From Monosporascus cannonballus (Eukaryota; Ascomycota; Sordariomycetes; Xylariales), in the NCBI GenBank assembly GCA_004154925.1, contig QJNS01000094.1, positions 186,001-250,000 on the forward strand: a stretch of 64,000 bases of DNA, given 5' to 3'. Every line of letters starts with the position of its first letter. The first letter of the stretch is position 1. Below the pieces are notes generated by a model. That model saw only the letters and a list, made by a program, of their open reading frames with translations. It searched no databases and was not told the origin of the DNA. Made by a program: the position numbers and the translations under genes. Shown here one piece after another: positions 49,190 through 61,900 of this stretch.

Positions 49190-51270
49190 TTCCTGCCTTT
49201 CACGCTGTTGCACCCTTTTCTCTGGCACAGCTTGACGACTGCCTCGTGCCTGCTGATTTCCTACACAGCCGCGGCGTCCAGCAATCATGGTCTTTTACCT
49301 CCGATTCGGCGCCTTTCTCAAGTAATAGCTTGACAACCGCCTCATGCCCTTTTTTTTGCAGCATATGATAACGGCGTTCGGCCAATGTTGTCTTTTGCCT
49401 CCCATTCGGCGCCTTTCTCGAGCAATAGCTTGATAACCGCTTCGTGCCCATTTTCTGCAGCATGCGACAGCGGCGTACGGCCATCGTTAGATTTAGGCTC
49501 CAGCTCGGCGCCCTTCTCAAGTAACAGCTTAACAACCGCCTCGTGCCCCCCAAATGCAGCATACAACAACGGCGCCAAGTCATGGTTTGGGCTCAATTCT
49601 GCGCCCTTTTCGAGCAACAGTTTAACAACCGGTTCGTGTCCGTTTTCTGCAGCGGACGACAGCGGGAACCAGCTGTAGTTACTTTTTGTTATCAATTCGG
49701 CGGCCTTTTCGAGCAACAGCTTAACAACCATTTCGTGGCCGTTTTCAGCAGCATACGATAGCGGTGACCCGCCATAGCCGTTGTCTGTTATAAATTCGGC
49801 GCCCTTTTCGAGCAAGAGCTTGACAACTATTTCGTGCCCGTTTTCTGCAGCATACGACAGTGGTGTCCGGCCTTGACCATCCTCTGCGTCGGTTTCGACT
49901 CTTTTCTGAAGGAGAGCATTAACCGCTTCTCCGACCCCGAAGTATGCCGCCAAGTGAAGCCCGGTCATTTTCTTCGGAAATCCTGGGCTAAAATCCGGAC
50001 GCGGTATGGAATGCTTGATAACCATCAGTACCTGGCCCGCCGCCTCCACTTTCGCCTTGCAATCTAAAAAATTTATAACTTCCGGGCATAAAGTTAAGGT
50101 GTCACGTGCATGATGACCCCAATTCTGTGCGGCATAGTCGTAAAGCTTATATGACTGCAGCCGTTCCTCGAATTTTTTATCCGTTGGACAGTATCCAGAG
50201 CTGAAAGCATCGAATGAGAGATAGGTAATGCAAGTCGCTGCAATATCTCTCTGCGCGTTCGGGAACCAAGAATCCCAGGTCCGTTCCAAGTATTCCTGTG
50301 TCGTATAGTGGACCAAGCGTACAACATCGGTCTCATCGTCGATCGTAACTAATCCGGCACAATCAGCGATCAAATCTTCAACTTCAGGAAGATACTTTGG
50401 CTTGAGTTCAGTATCCTTATCTCTGACAGCGATTGCGTGTTGGAGCTCGACAGTGTGGAGTGGTCGTTTGGCATTAACGACCCAAGATAACACTTTGTCT
50501 GCAGTCTCTCTAGGACCTTCCTTCTGGCTGTTAATTCTCCCCATCGCTTGATCATACAGTATATTCAGTCCTGAAATCCCGCGAGGAAGGTCCTTTAATG
50601 CATCTTCGATGTCCCCAGGTGTTCGCTTGCTGAAGAGATGGTCTAACTGTAGCTCTGCAAGAAGGAACATGGAACGGACGTTAGTTGGTGTAAGAGAACA
50701 ACTGGTAGAAAGGACAACATTACATTCCACCGGCAGCGTTCACTACTTCTCCCCTGATGGCGTCCTGAAGCTCTGGATATTTCGAAATCCGAGGCCGTCG
50801 AATAGTGGATAGCCGACCATTAATATAGGTGAGGACGTCATTGTCTGTGGCACGGATTTCCTTTCGCATATGCTCTTTGAAATGTTCTGCAAAGTGCGGT
50901 GCTACCGCTGGACGTGATGTTGCGAAGATGTTCACACGGGCTTGTGTTCTTTGCTGAAGATCAAACATGGCTGTTAGGAAGTTGTCCCTCTCTTCGTACA
51001 GAGCTTCATCAAGTGCATCAACAATAATAAAGACTCTTAAGTATAGAGCAATTACAGACTGAAGAGCTCTCGATATTTCGTCAAGTGACGGTCGCGTCTC
51101 TTTCCTCCCGTGGCGGTCATAGAGATTTTTCACGGTGCCGGGCAGGGAAGTCTGGTCCTTGCTTAGCTGCTTTAGTAGATTCGCAAACAGGTCTTTAGCC
51201 TTCTCCTTATCTCGCCGCCGAAAGTTGCAGTAGAGGTAGGAGATCCCGACATTGGTATCATTTCGAAACC
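49190..51270 (-). pseudogene. NACHT-ankyrin (NLR-like) STAND protein, truncated and frameshifted
   Basis: Minus strand from 51270. The NACHT part reads RFRNDTNVGISYLYCNF, then Walker B-like VFIIVDALDE and FATSRP. The P-loop should lie just upstream but is missing, because an LTR (51271-51489) begins exactly there. A 55-bp intron-like break at 50723-50669 has donor GTAATG and branch-like CTAAC but ends AT where AG is required; across it the protein rejoins as NAAGGM/FLLAELQLDHL. A winged-helix-type region follows, then about eight 33-residue ankyrin repeats (consensus GRTPLSYAAENGHE). An extra A in a run of eight (49351-49358, T on the plus strand) shifts the frame in repeat 7, and another indel hits repeat 8. 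In fungi such proteins take part in heterokaryon incompatibility and innate-type recognition. This copy cannot be functional. Confidence 0.88.
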
Positions 51271-51489
51271 TGTGAGACCCTGCATCACACACAGAAGCAT
51301 ATAACTGAAGAAAAGGTGTATTAAAGGTTGCATGACCTCTAGAAGGTCTTCTATAGAAGGTGAAGGTAGTGAACCCTCCTTAAATACAGATAAAAACAGT
51401 AGTAGCTAAGAGATAAGAATACCGGAGTGGCCGAAACTATTTCCACTAGTCGGTTAGCTAACTAAGCCATGGCGTAGCTAGGTTTAACA
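51271..51489 (-). repeat. 3' LTR of element H
   Basis: On the minus strand it begins TGTTAAACCTAGCTACGCC and ends GGGTCTCACA, TG...CA, directly after the polypurine tract. The host gene resumes at once with GGTTTCGAAATG, so GGTTT would be the target duplication; the other copy lies outside what can be read here. Confidence 0.82.
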
Positions 51490-52469
51490 TACCCCCCCCA
51501 GCTGTTAGGAACTAACAGCTGAAGTTTTTATAATATTGAGCAACTGCCCAAAAAAGAAATACCGTAATGGTTAGCTTTTAACAAATAATAAATAAAACGT
51601 AAAGACGGAAATTAAAAGGGTAATTAGCATTTCGATTAATTAGGGAAGTTATTCGAGATGTTAGAACTTCTGACCGGATTCGAATTTATGTTTTCAGGTG
51701 TTAGGACTTGACGTTATATTATTAGATTACAAAAGCTTTGTTGGAAAGCTTCCTTATTAACCTTACTTTTAAGGTCGTCTAGGGACGAAGGTAATAATAA
51801 TTTGTAGAGGAAAGAACGATAGGAAGGAAACGGGGGCAATAGCTTTTTATTGCTGGGTAACGTTTGAGATAAATTAATACTTTTTAGGCTTTTTTTAGTT
51901 TTAAAGTAACGTTTTAAAAGTTTAGCAGCTTAACGAACTTTTAATATTATTGGAGTTTTAAGGGCTTAATTAACTTATTTGCCACTATGGCGTTAATAGG
52001 CGTCTATTCGATTTTTATCCTTTTTGCTGCGTAAATTTCGCAAAGTTAGTAATTATGGACGTTAACGTATTTTAATTTCGTAATTAGGCGTATAGTTTTT
52101 TTAGTAATTAGCCGTATCGTTTATTTATTGTTTATTTGGATAATTAAATTTTTGCTTAGTTTTAGCCTAATAACTTTAAATAACCTTAGCATAAAAAAGG
52201 TTTCTTTTACGGTTTGCGATAAGGTTAATAATTTAGTTTCCGTGTTTAAAGTGGTAATTATATTTTGTTTATTAGCTTTCCATATAATAGGGTTATTGAA
52301 AAGTAATAGCATAAATCCTTAGAAGTTTTTCCACTTAGGGTTATCCGTAAATAAGGCGTTATTTGCATATAAGAACGATCGTACGTTAGGATTTTCGTTA
52401 CTTTTGAATTCTAGGGCTAAGGTACGTATAAAATAAACGTAAAGAATAATTTCGTTAATAGCATTAAGG

Positions 52470-52908
52470 TGTAACGAACCTGTCATACATCCACCTGGAG
52501 GTATGAGCAGTATCCGAAAAGGGTCTTGATTTGCAGGTAACAATAGGGCGAGGAATAATTTAGTGATCTGTTCGTTAAAGAGATTTAAGTACTTTTCCCT
52601 CAATTAGAAAACGGTGCAGTTACCTTTGACTAAGAACTTAAATTGATAGCTAAGGAGCGAAAAACTAAGTAGGTACTATTTACATAAAAGATCGATTCAT
52701 TATATATCCCAATTCCTAAAGTAAGTATGTCGTGGATCTATATGATCTATGTGATCTATGTAATCTGGTCCCAGATCACTTAGATTACCTAGATCAACTA
52801 GATCACCTTTAAGAGCCAAGCTTCCCTGTCCGGGGTTTAGCCGTAACAGGTCCGCGCTAGGCCTTAAAGGTTGGCCTCCTCGAGGCAGGAACCCCTGTTC
52901 CTGTAACA
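52470..52908. mobile_element. Solo LTR (439 bp) in element H with perfect target duplication
   Basis: The insert reads TGTAACGAACCTGTC...GTTCCTGTAACA on the plus strand and is flanked by TAAGG on both sides (52465-52469, 52909-52913). Removing it rejoins the Copia reading at codons for Y-L / H-L-N-A. No coding region of its own is evident; an open frame at 52700-52909 is rich in L/D/I repeats derived from GATC motifs. The orientation is unknown. Confidence 0.85.
52734..52807. repeat. GATCTA-repeat near-palindrome
   Basis: GGATCTATATGATCTATG and GATCTATGTAATCTGG lead into a two-base axis. CCAGATCACTTAGATTACC and AGATCAACTAGATCACC follow as an approximate inverse. Seven GATC/GATT units are spaced 9-10 bp apart. 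It lies within the solo LTR and could form a long imperfect hairpin. Confidence 0.6.
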
Positions 52909-53147
52909 TAAGGTATATAAGGCTAGGGTTTTTGTAATAACAAGATAAATAAGAAGTAATTTTAACTAAGTCCAGGCGAATAGTAACAGTTCCGTATAAT
53001 AGGTTTCCGATTTTTTCGAGATATAGTTTTTTAAATGTTATTAACGTTTTGCCTTAATACTTTTTAAGATCTTGTTATTTAAGGACTTTAAAATGACGTT
53101 TTTTAAGTTTAGATAGTTCGAAACGTATATATAGCTTTTCCCAGTAA

Positions 53148-53533
53148 TGTTACGACTCGATAAGTTTCGGCCTTAGGAAACGGTCAAATAGCGAGCATAC
53201 GGGCTATTTACCGAATTACGTGACGGTGATCACTGCCAAGTTAATGATTATTAGTAATTAAAAGTAATCCCAAGTAATCGTAATTATTACTAACGGCGTG
53301 ATTACAAATAATTAAGCTTAGAAAAAAAAAGATATATACGTTTATTATTCTCATAATTTAAATAATATTAATTTATAATACTTATTAATATTAATCGTTT
53401 ATAATAAGGTATTTCCGGTATTACGAAAGGTAATACGTTATTATATTTATTATTTAGATTTTTACGATATTTCTGTTAACATAAATTCGTCGACTTAAGG
53501 TTTAATAATTAATTAAACCGTTTAACCGTTATA
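53148..53533 (+). repeat. 5' LTR of element D (A-type U3)
   Basis: Begins TGTTACGACTCGATAAG and ends TTTAACCGTTATA, followed by the family leader (CGTTATAAATTTTTATTT). It carries the TGATTA/GTAATTA array and a mutated form of the CCAAG hairpin. Confidence 0.82.
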
Positions 53534-53649
53534 CGTTATAAATTTTTATTTAATAATACCGTTAAACTTTAAATAATATTTAATATTATTATAATGTCGA
53601 CCAGCATTTAAAAAACCCTTATTTAATAATTTTAAGTTCAAATTCGAAA

Positions 53650-56600
53650 ATTAAAAAAAAATTCGATAATTTAAAGCTACGCCTGTCTAATTCTTTTTCG
53701 CCCGTATAAAGCTAAAAAAGTTAAAACCTTATAATAAAAAAAATAACCTTTAAACTTTTTTAATTTAAATACGAATTTACTTTCGTTTTTTAAACCTTAA
53801 TAATTTAACGGATATAATCCTAGTAATAAAAATATACCTAATAAAAAATACGGTTAATTAATTTGAACTTATTATAAGAAATTTTCTAAAAATAAAAAAA
53901 ATAAAAAAAACTTTATTAATAAAACTTTTTTAACTTATACCAATTTCGAAAATAAAATACATAATAATTTCGGCAATCCGGATAAAAAACGATTAACGGC
54001 TTAATAGGTTTTATAATTTCGATAAAAAAGATTTATATCTAAATATACTGTAATTTTTAAAAGTTTTGCGATTAAAGTAAAATAAGAAAATAACGAAATT
54101 AATATTTTTATTAACATATTTTATAAAAGGTTAAAAAATAATATAAAAAATGAAATTATTTGGATTAAGGAATTAATTACTTTAGACCGGTATATTATAA
54201 AGATAATTAAGATTAATAATTAACAATTTGAAAAATGATAAAAACAAAAAGATAATATATTTTACGTTCGGGATATAATAAGTTTAATTAGGGGAAAAAG
54301 TAAGATATATCCCTTATTTTTTACGGAACGGCGCCAGAACTTATGGAATTTGGCATTATTTATAAATAGGATTAAAGCCAGATTAAATATTTTAATTACG
54401 GAAAAATGGGATATAAGGTTTATAAATACAAAAAACCCAAAAAGTTACGATAAGATAATTGGACCCTTATATCGGAGAAATAATCCAGGAATAATTAAGA
54501 AAACGATAGCAAAGTTATTAATATAATCCAAGCCAAGTACGTATTAGGCCTTAAGTAAAAGGTTTAATAAAAATTATTACGATAAAAAATTCGACGAAAA
54601 GTACGAAAAGTTAAAAAACTAATTTAATAAATAACGTAAGCATAATAAAAAGTATTATAAGGATAATTACGTAAATACCAAAATTAAATAAAAAAGGTTT
54701 ATCCCGGAATACCTGATCGATACGGCAAAATATACGTTATATACTGTCGACGATAAGAATATCCCGATTACGAAAAATGAAAATAATATATTTATATACG
54801 AATTACCCGTATATATTATAAGGGATTCGATTTTCCAAACCGTACCGGGTATAACAAAAATAATAAATAATAATATCGATAATTTCGAATCATAACCCCA
54901 GAAAATATTTAATAATTAGCCGAAACGGAAAATTGGCTCGAAAAAAAGCAATGCCCGCAGAAAAATCCTTTTTGTTATTATAAATAATATAATTACCAAA
55001 TAAAAAAAGAATTAATTTAGCGTATGGTAAAAAAACATTATTAAAAAGTTATTACGAACTTTTATTTTTAATTAGTATTTATTATAAATTTTTACGAAAA
55101 AAAGGTTATTAAAAAAATACGTTAATTTATAGAAAATCTTTGGAATGATAGCCAAAATAATATATAATGGGATATAATTGCAAATATAAAAAAATAATTT
55201 ATTTAATAAAAAAAGGAATTATAAAAAAAATTAAGAATATTTAATATAGTTCGAAAGAACAATATGCCGATAATAATAATAAATATAATAATTTGATACG
55301 TTAAACGAAAAAATATAAATAAAGTTTAATAAATTCGAACAAAAATTAAAAAAAAAGATTATTTGTAAAAAAGTTACAGAATAACGAAATCTAAAGAAGT
55401 TAAAGAGAATTTCCAAAAAGGGTTCTAAACGTAATAATAAAAGACGTTAATAATTTTATTACCTTGGAAATACGAATCGGAACGTATTAGTATACTGTAA
55501 TAATGGATTACGGAATTTTGGGCGGAAATTATATTATACTAAATATAGTTAATAAATTTAGATTATTATAGAAATATAAGTTAAAACTTTACATAACGAC
55601 GAATGCCGAAAATTAGGAATTTGTTTACGATAACGGAAAAATTATATGCAAAATTAATTACTTTAAGATTTTTATTTAAGGACGATATTAAACGATAAAT
55701 TTTAATATCGTTTTATTCGGGAATTATAATATGATTTTAGGATTACTATAAATACGCCAGTACGGAATTTTAATTAATAACGGAATTAGTTAGATAAAAT
55801 TCGCCTTATACCTTATTAATAAATAGAAAAAAGAATTAAGATTTTAATATTCGATTTATAATAATAATAAATATAAGCACAAAAATATAATAGATATTTT
55901 ATTACTGAAAGGAATAAAATACAAAAAAAACGGATATTAAAAAAATATAATATATCGTTATTATTATTAAAACGAAATTAAAATAATTAAATAACGATTT
56001 AAAATAATAACAATAATAACTTAAGGAGTTAGAAAATCTAATTAATATGTTACCATAATATTATAAATATAAGCAGCTTTTCAAAAAAAAAACTCGATAC
56101 GAAATTATTAAAATATAGCGAATAAAACCATAAAATAATTTTTAAAAAAGGATTTTCGACAAAGTTTTACCTTATTTATAACTTTAACAAAAACGAATGA
56201 CGTACTTTTAAAAAATACCTAGAAAATCGGTTACAAAAAGGATAAATTCGATTTTCGAAATTACTAATAAAATACCTAATATTTTTTATACTGAAAAAAA
56301 ACAAAAAATTACGATTTATAATTAATTATCGATAATTATACGATATTATTATTAAAAATTAAATGCCATTATTTTTAATTACGGAAATAAAAAACCGATT
56401 TTACGAAGTTAAATAATTTATCATATTCGATTTTAAAAATAAATATAACCTTATTAAGATTAAAAAAAGATACGAATAAAAAATAACCTTTAAAACGAAA
56501 TACGAATTATTTAAGTATTTAGTTATATTAATAGGATTTACGAACGTACTAGTAATTTTTTAATAAATAATAAATTATATATTACGAAAATACCTCGATA

Positions 56601-58860
56601 TTTTCGTTATTTGCTATCTCGACGACATTTTCAATTTCTTAAAAACAAAAAAAACATTTACAAAATATATTTATAAAATTTTTTAAATTTTATAAAACGT
56701 AAAATTACTTAATAACGTAAAAAAAGTTAATTTTATACATAAAAAAATAAAATATCTAAAATATATTATTATCTTAATATATATTAAAATGGACCCCCAA
56801 AAAATTATTATAATTATAAAATGGCGGACGTTAATAACGGTTAAAAAATATAGATATTTTTTGGATTTGCTAATTATTATAGGAAATTTATTCGAAATTT
56901 TAGCAAAATAATTATACCCTTAATAAATTTTACGAAAAAAAAAGAATTTAAATAAAGACCAAATACAAAAAAAATATTTTAAAATATCAAAAATATGATT
57001 ACTAGTAAATTAATATTAATTATGTACGATTTAAACCGTTTCGTTAAGTTAAAAACCGATATTTCGAATTACGTATTAAATGCAATAATAAGATAATAAA
57101 ATAATTAAGATAAATTGTACCTTATTGCATTTTTTTCGTATAAATTAAAAGGAGCTAAATTTAATTACGGTATTCCAAATAAAGAATTTATAGTTATTAT
57201 TATGGTATTTCGAAAGTTTAAATATTTTTTAAAGGGAAATTTGTACCAAATTAAGGTTTATACGGATTATCAAAATTTTACCCGATTTACCATAATCAAA
57301 AAGCTTACAAAATAATAATTTCGTTATGCGGAAAAATTGGCGAACTTTAACTTCGTTATTATTTATAAGAAAAAATCAGAAAACAATAAAGCAAATACCT
57401 TAAGCAAATAACTAGACCTTAAAGAAAAATTAGTTAAAATTAGTTATATAATTTTCGATATTATTATAGAAAAATACTTACGTTTACGACAGATTACGAT
57501 AATTCGGGTAATACCTTTCGATATATATTAAAAAATTTAATAGCATAATAATAATCTTTTAAAAAACCAAAAAATAAACAAAATACAAATTCCAGAAAAC
57601 TCTTAAAAACATTTAGTACGAAAAATATACGAATATTAATTACATAAATATCCAGGGATTTACAAAACCTTAAAATAATTTTAACGCATATATTCCTTTT
57701 TTAAAATAAAATTAATAATATAAAAAATTATATGGCAATGCGATATTTGCGTTAAAGTAAATATTCGACGACATAAGCCATATGGAAAATTACAGTTATT
57801 ACCAGTTATAAAACGACCATAGTATTTAGTTATATTTAATTTTATTACCAAACTCTTTATATTAAAAAATCTAGTTATCGGAATATATTACGATAGCATT
57901 TTCGTAATCGTTAACCGATTTACAAAATTTTCTTATTTCTTACCATATTATAAAGATATAAACGCCGAATAATTAACATATATTTTCTTTAAATATATTT
58001 TTAATATATATAGATTACTAATAAAAATTATATTAAAAAAAGGATTAATATTTGCCTTTAAATTTTGGCAAAATTTAATAACATAAACCGGCTTAAATTA
58101 TAAGTTATTTGGCATATTTAAACTTTAAATAAATAAATAAATAAAATAAATAAATTAAATTTTAAAAATTTATTTATGATATTACATTAATTACGAACAA
58201 AATAATTAAGTTAAAAAGTTACCGATTATTTAATTAACTTATAATACCAGTTATTACGAAAACATTAAAATAATATTTATAAATACAAATTTTGGTTTTA
58301 TTTTAAAAATTTATAAAGAAACGCGTAATAACGGTCCAATTAATATTAAAACGATTTTTACGTTAAAATAATTACGATAACTGTATTAAGAAATAAAGAT
58401 AAAATTGGAATTCGTACGGAATTAAATAAATAAATATTATAATCAAAAAAAGTTAAAAGAATTAACTTTCGAAAAAGGGGAAATAGTTTTTTTCGTTACC
58501 AAAAACATTTAATCAAAACGACCCAGCAAAAAACTTAATTTCAAATATATCGATCTATACAAATTTGCCAAAAATATCTTAAAAAATAATTACCAATTAA
58601 AATTTTTACTAAAAGTTAAGTTTTATCTAATTTTTTATTTTCTTTTATTCGAATTAATAACAAATACAATTAAAATATATACGGTATAAAATAACGTAAA
58701 AATAAAAAACGAATAAGCGTACGAAATAGAAAAAATATTTGATATACGAAAACAAAACGGACTTATTTAATACCTAATTAAATGGAAAAAACACCCAAAT
58801 TTTAAGAATACCTGAGAACTTGTTAAGAACTTTATTGGAACCTAACATTTATTAAAATTT
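53650..58860 (+). pseudogene. gag-pol relic of element D (Gypsy, chromodomain-bearing)
   Basis: Zinc-knuckle remnant FNYGKMGYKVYKYKK at about 54388-54440 (Cys and His ligands read as Tyr). RT motif VICYLDDIFNF at about 56603-56635 with both catalytic Asp kept. RNase H open frame at 57115-57315 (NYGIPNKEFIVIIMVFRKFK). Integrase core block YYDSIFVIVNRFTKF near 57885-57930, with the Asp before RFTK read as Asn. Chromodomain at about 58735-58850 in which KWKKHP keeps its Trp. Stops elsewhere make it non-functional. Confidence 0.78.
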
Positions 58861-58942
58861 TTTATTAATAATAACAGACGCGTCCTAATTAATAATTAAT
58901 TAATTAATAACCAAAATATCGAGCCAGTTAATTACGGCTTAT

Positions 58943-61900
58943 TGTTACGTTCAGAAGGGACTCCATTAGGCCCAAAGGAGGCCCAGGAAGTTGGAGACGC
59001 TCGGAATCTCCACCTCCTATCGGATAAACCTCGGATCTTTGTTAATTTCCAAAAATACTAGGAAATTTATAGATAATAGATACCATAATTTTTCGTAATC
59101 CCCAAAAATTATAAAAAATATAAAGAATAAAAAAGATATATAAGGTTTAAGTTTTTTATATAAATAATATTTATTTAATTTCGTTTTTTAATTATTAATT
59201 TAAATTTTTAATTAAAAATAATTATATTATTTTTTAATTAAAAAAGAAATATTTTAAAAATTTTTTAATAAATATATTAAGTTATTTTTTATTTTATTAT
59301 TACTTATAAATTAAAACTTTTTTCGGATATTACTTATATTATTAAATAATATATAATAAATTTATTATATTGTAATAATTTCTTAATTAATAACTAACGA
59401 ATAATTTAAAGTTTAATTAAATATAAATTTTTTTAAATTTAATAAAAATAATATTATAAAATAATATTTAGAAAATAAATAATATATTTAATTTTTATTA
59501 TTAATTAATAAAAAATTAATAACTGGATTAAATAATTTACCGTTTATTAAAAAAGTTTTTTAATTAATTAATAATATGGTTCTATTTATTATTTAATTTT
59601 AAGGAAAACCATTTTTGCAGCTTAAATAATAATTTATCCCGGCCTTTAAAAATATTATTTAAATTTAAGGAAAAGAATTAGAAAAAAAGGTAATTAAAAA
59701 AAAATTAAAAAAATATAAAGCCGAAATCTTAAAAAAAAAAACTTATTATAAAAAAAAGATTAGATTTTTTAACCCAAAAGGTTTAAAGCTTAAAATAAGA
59801 AAATACCCGATTTGTTCAAGGAAAAAAACCAACTTTTCCTTAGTTTAGCTCGGCCAAAGGACGAAACCAAGGGGCTGGCTACCGACCACCCTTAGTGGAC
59901 ATAGGATAAATACAAAAAAAACCTTAATTCTATTATTATTCGGCGTTAACCAAATACGGGAAGAAATTATTTTATCTTCTGGTTATTACGGAATGCCAAA
60001 TATTAAAAATTATAAGCCAATTCTTTTTAAACTTTATAACAAATCGGAAAATCCTAATAAATTTTTAATTTAAATTAGATTTTACCTTAAATTTTATAAA
60101 AGCTTTTTAATAAAAAATTATTAAAAAGTAATAATTATTTTTTAATTATTAATTAAACAAATCCGAAAATAATTCGAACCTATTTTAACGGATTATCTTA
60201 AAAAATATCCAAAAAATTTTAAACCTTATTAATTATATTTTTAATAAGTACGAAAATTTTTTAAAAAAAATAAAAACCTTATTTAAAAATCTAAATAAGG
60301 AATAAAATATTATTAAATAATTCCATTTCTTTTATTAAACCAAATTAGTTATTAAATATATAACTAAATTTAACCATTTAATTGCCGTTTCGAATTTACC
60401 GGAAAACGCGTTATTTTACCTTTATTATAATAATTTAAAATTTTTAATTAAAAATAAAATATATAAAATACTTAAAGTTAAATTTTTTACGGAATATACC
60501 GATAAAGTTATTATTACCGATAAATAAATTTTCGACCGGTATTTCGAAAAAAAAAACCGGTAAACGAAATAATAATAAAAGTTCGAAAAATTAAAATAAA
60601 AAAATAAAAGTAAATTTTTTAAAAAAATAAGTTCCGTTTTAAAAAAGCCTAAAAAAACAAATTTAAAATAAAATATTTTAATTATGGCAAAAAAAGGCAT
60701 TTTAAAAACAAATATCGTTCCTTTATTAAAAGGAATTTTAAAAAAAGAAAAATTTCTTAATTTTAAAAAAAAGTCAAAATAATAAAATAAAAAATAAATA
60801 ATAAGGCAAAAAAGGAAGAAAAAAAGGTTAATTCGATTTCCTCTTAGCCAAAATTTATTATTACCATAATTATTTAAATTTAAAACGACATCCTAAAATA
60901 CGAAAATTATTTAATTTATTAAAACTTTAAGGTTAAAACTTATAAATATCACTTAAGACAAACGGTTTCCAAAATAACTATAAAATTAAAATGCTAATAT
61001 TATTTTAATTCTTAGAAACATAAAATATATATAAAAAACGATTAATTTCGATTAAATATTAATAATTATAAATAATTATTCCCAAAGTTTTATAAGTTCT
61101 TAAAATATATTATTTATTAAAAAACATTATCGGTAAACCTTTATAACCTATTATATTTTATCGCCTGCTATTAAAATAATTATTTTATTTATTTCCAAAC
61201 CAAAGAAAATAATAATTTTTGGCCCGGATAAAATAATAAAACTTTTACCGAATTAAATAATAAATATTAATACATAAAAACTTTATGATAACCAAAATAT
61301 TTAAGGTTTTATTATATATATTTTGAATTAAAACGGAATTAAAAGGCCATATTACAAAAATATTTATATTATTTTCTAATATTTTACGTTTAATATAAGT
61401 TTTTAAATATGGGAATATTTCTTTTAGAAAATTACCTTTTTGTTTTTATAACCCAAAAAACATAAAACCAAAAAATAAACCAGGAAAAAAATCTAATTTT
61501 AAAACCTTAGTACAAATACGGCAAGAAAACATAGTTCCGGTATAAAAACGATTAATATATTAAATATATTATTAAAAAAATTTGCGAATAAAAATTCGTT
61601 TAAGCCAGACAATATTAAAAGTTAAAAAATTATTAAAACCTTTAAAATTAAAGTACCGAAAAGCCTTAATTTACAAAACCTTATGCAAAGTAATTAAAGG
61701 ATTACGTAACCAAATAAAGATTCCTTTTTAATATAAAAATAAAACGTTTAAGGCCATAATTAATTTAAAAGCTAAAAAAAATTTCATTTTTCCTTTAATA
61801 ATAATAAAATATCAAATTCCTTAAAAATATAAATTAAAATCCTATAAGTTACGTATAATAAATAGAAATTTATTTACGTATAATAATGGACGAATTTTTC

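Larger units (their letters stand above)
52114..53040 (-). pseudogene. Copia RT C-terminus and RNase H of element H, interrupted
   Basis: Minus-strand reading: IGNLLYGTVTIRLDLVK and SYLSCYYKNPS (end of Copia RT) at about 53020-52914, then the 439-bp insert, then HLNAINEI and TLALEFKSNENP. RNase H follows with SFLYANNALFTDNP (expected Asp read as Asn), IIWKANKQN, and TETKLLTLSQTVKE, to about 52114. A frame break lies near 52315. The order and motifs are those of the Ty1/Copia polyprotein end. Confidence 0.82.
51271..53147 (-). mobile_element. Element H: Copia retrotransposon (3' part), cut by element D
   Basis: A 219-bp LTR (51271-51489) is followed inward by a polypurine tract (TGGGGGGGGT on the minus strand, 51491-51500) and by RT/RNase H sequence, all minus-strand. 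It has landed inside the NACHT-ankyrin gene. The 5' part of H should continue beyond element D, which starts at 53148. RIP is moderate. A 9-bp palindrome AGCTGTTAG/CTAACAGCT (51500-51520) sits next to the polypurine tract. Confidence 0.82.
53148..58942 (+). mobile_element. Element D: Gypsy chromovirus of the A/B/C family, 3' end cut by element E
   Basis: A 386-bp 5' LTR (53148-53533) precedes gag, RT, RNase H, integrase and chromodomain relics in order on the plus strand. D runs colinear with B, without B's solo LTR, until CAGTTAATTACGGCTT. There, at 58943, a different LTR begins. The missing D end (about 540 bp of interior plus the LTR) should lie beyond E. Confidence 0.82.
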
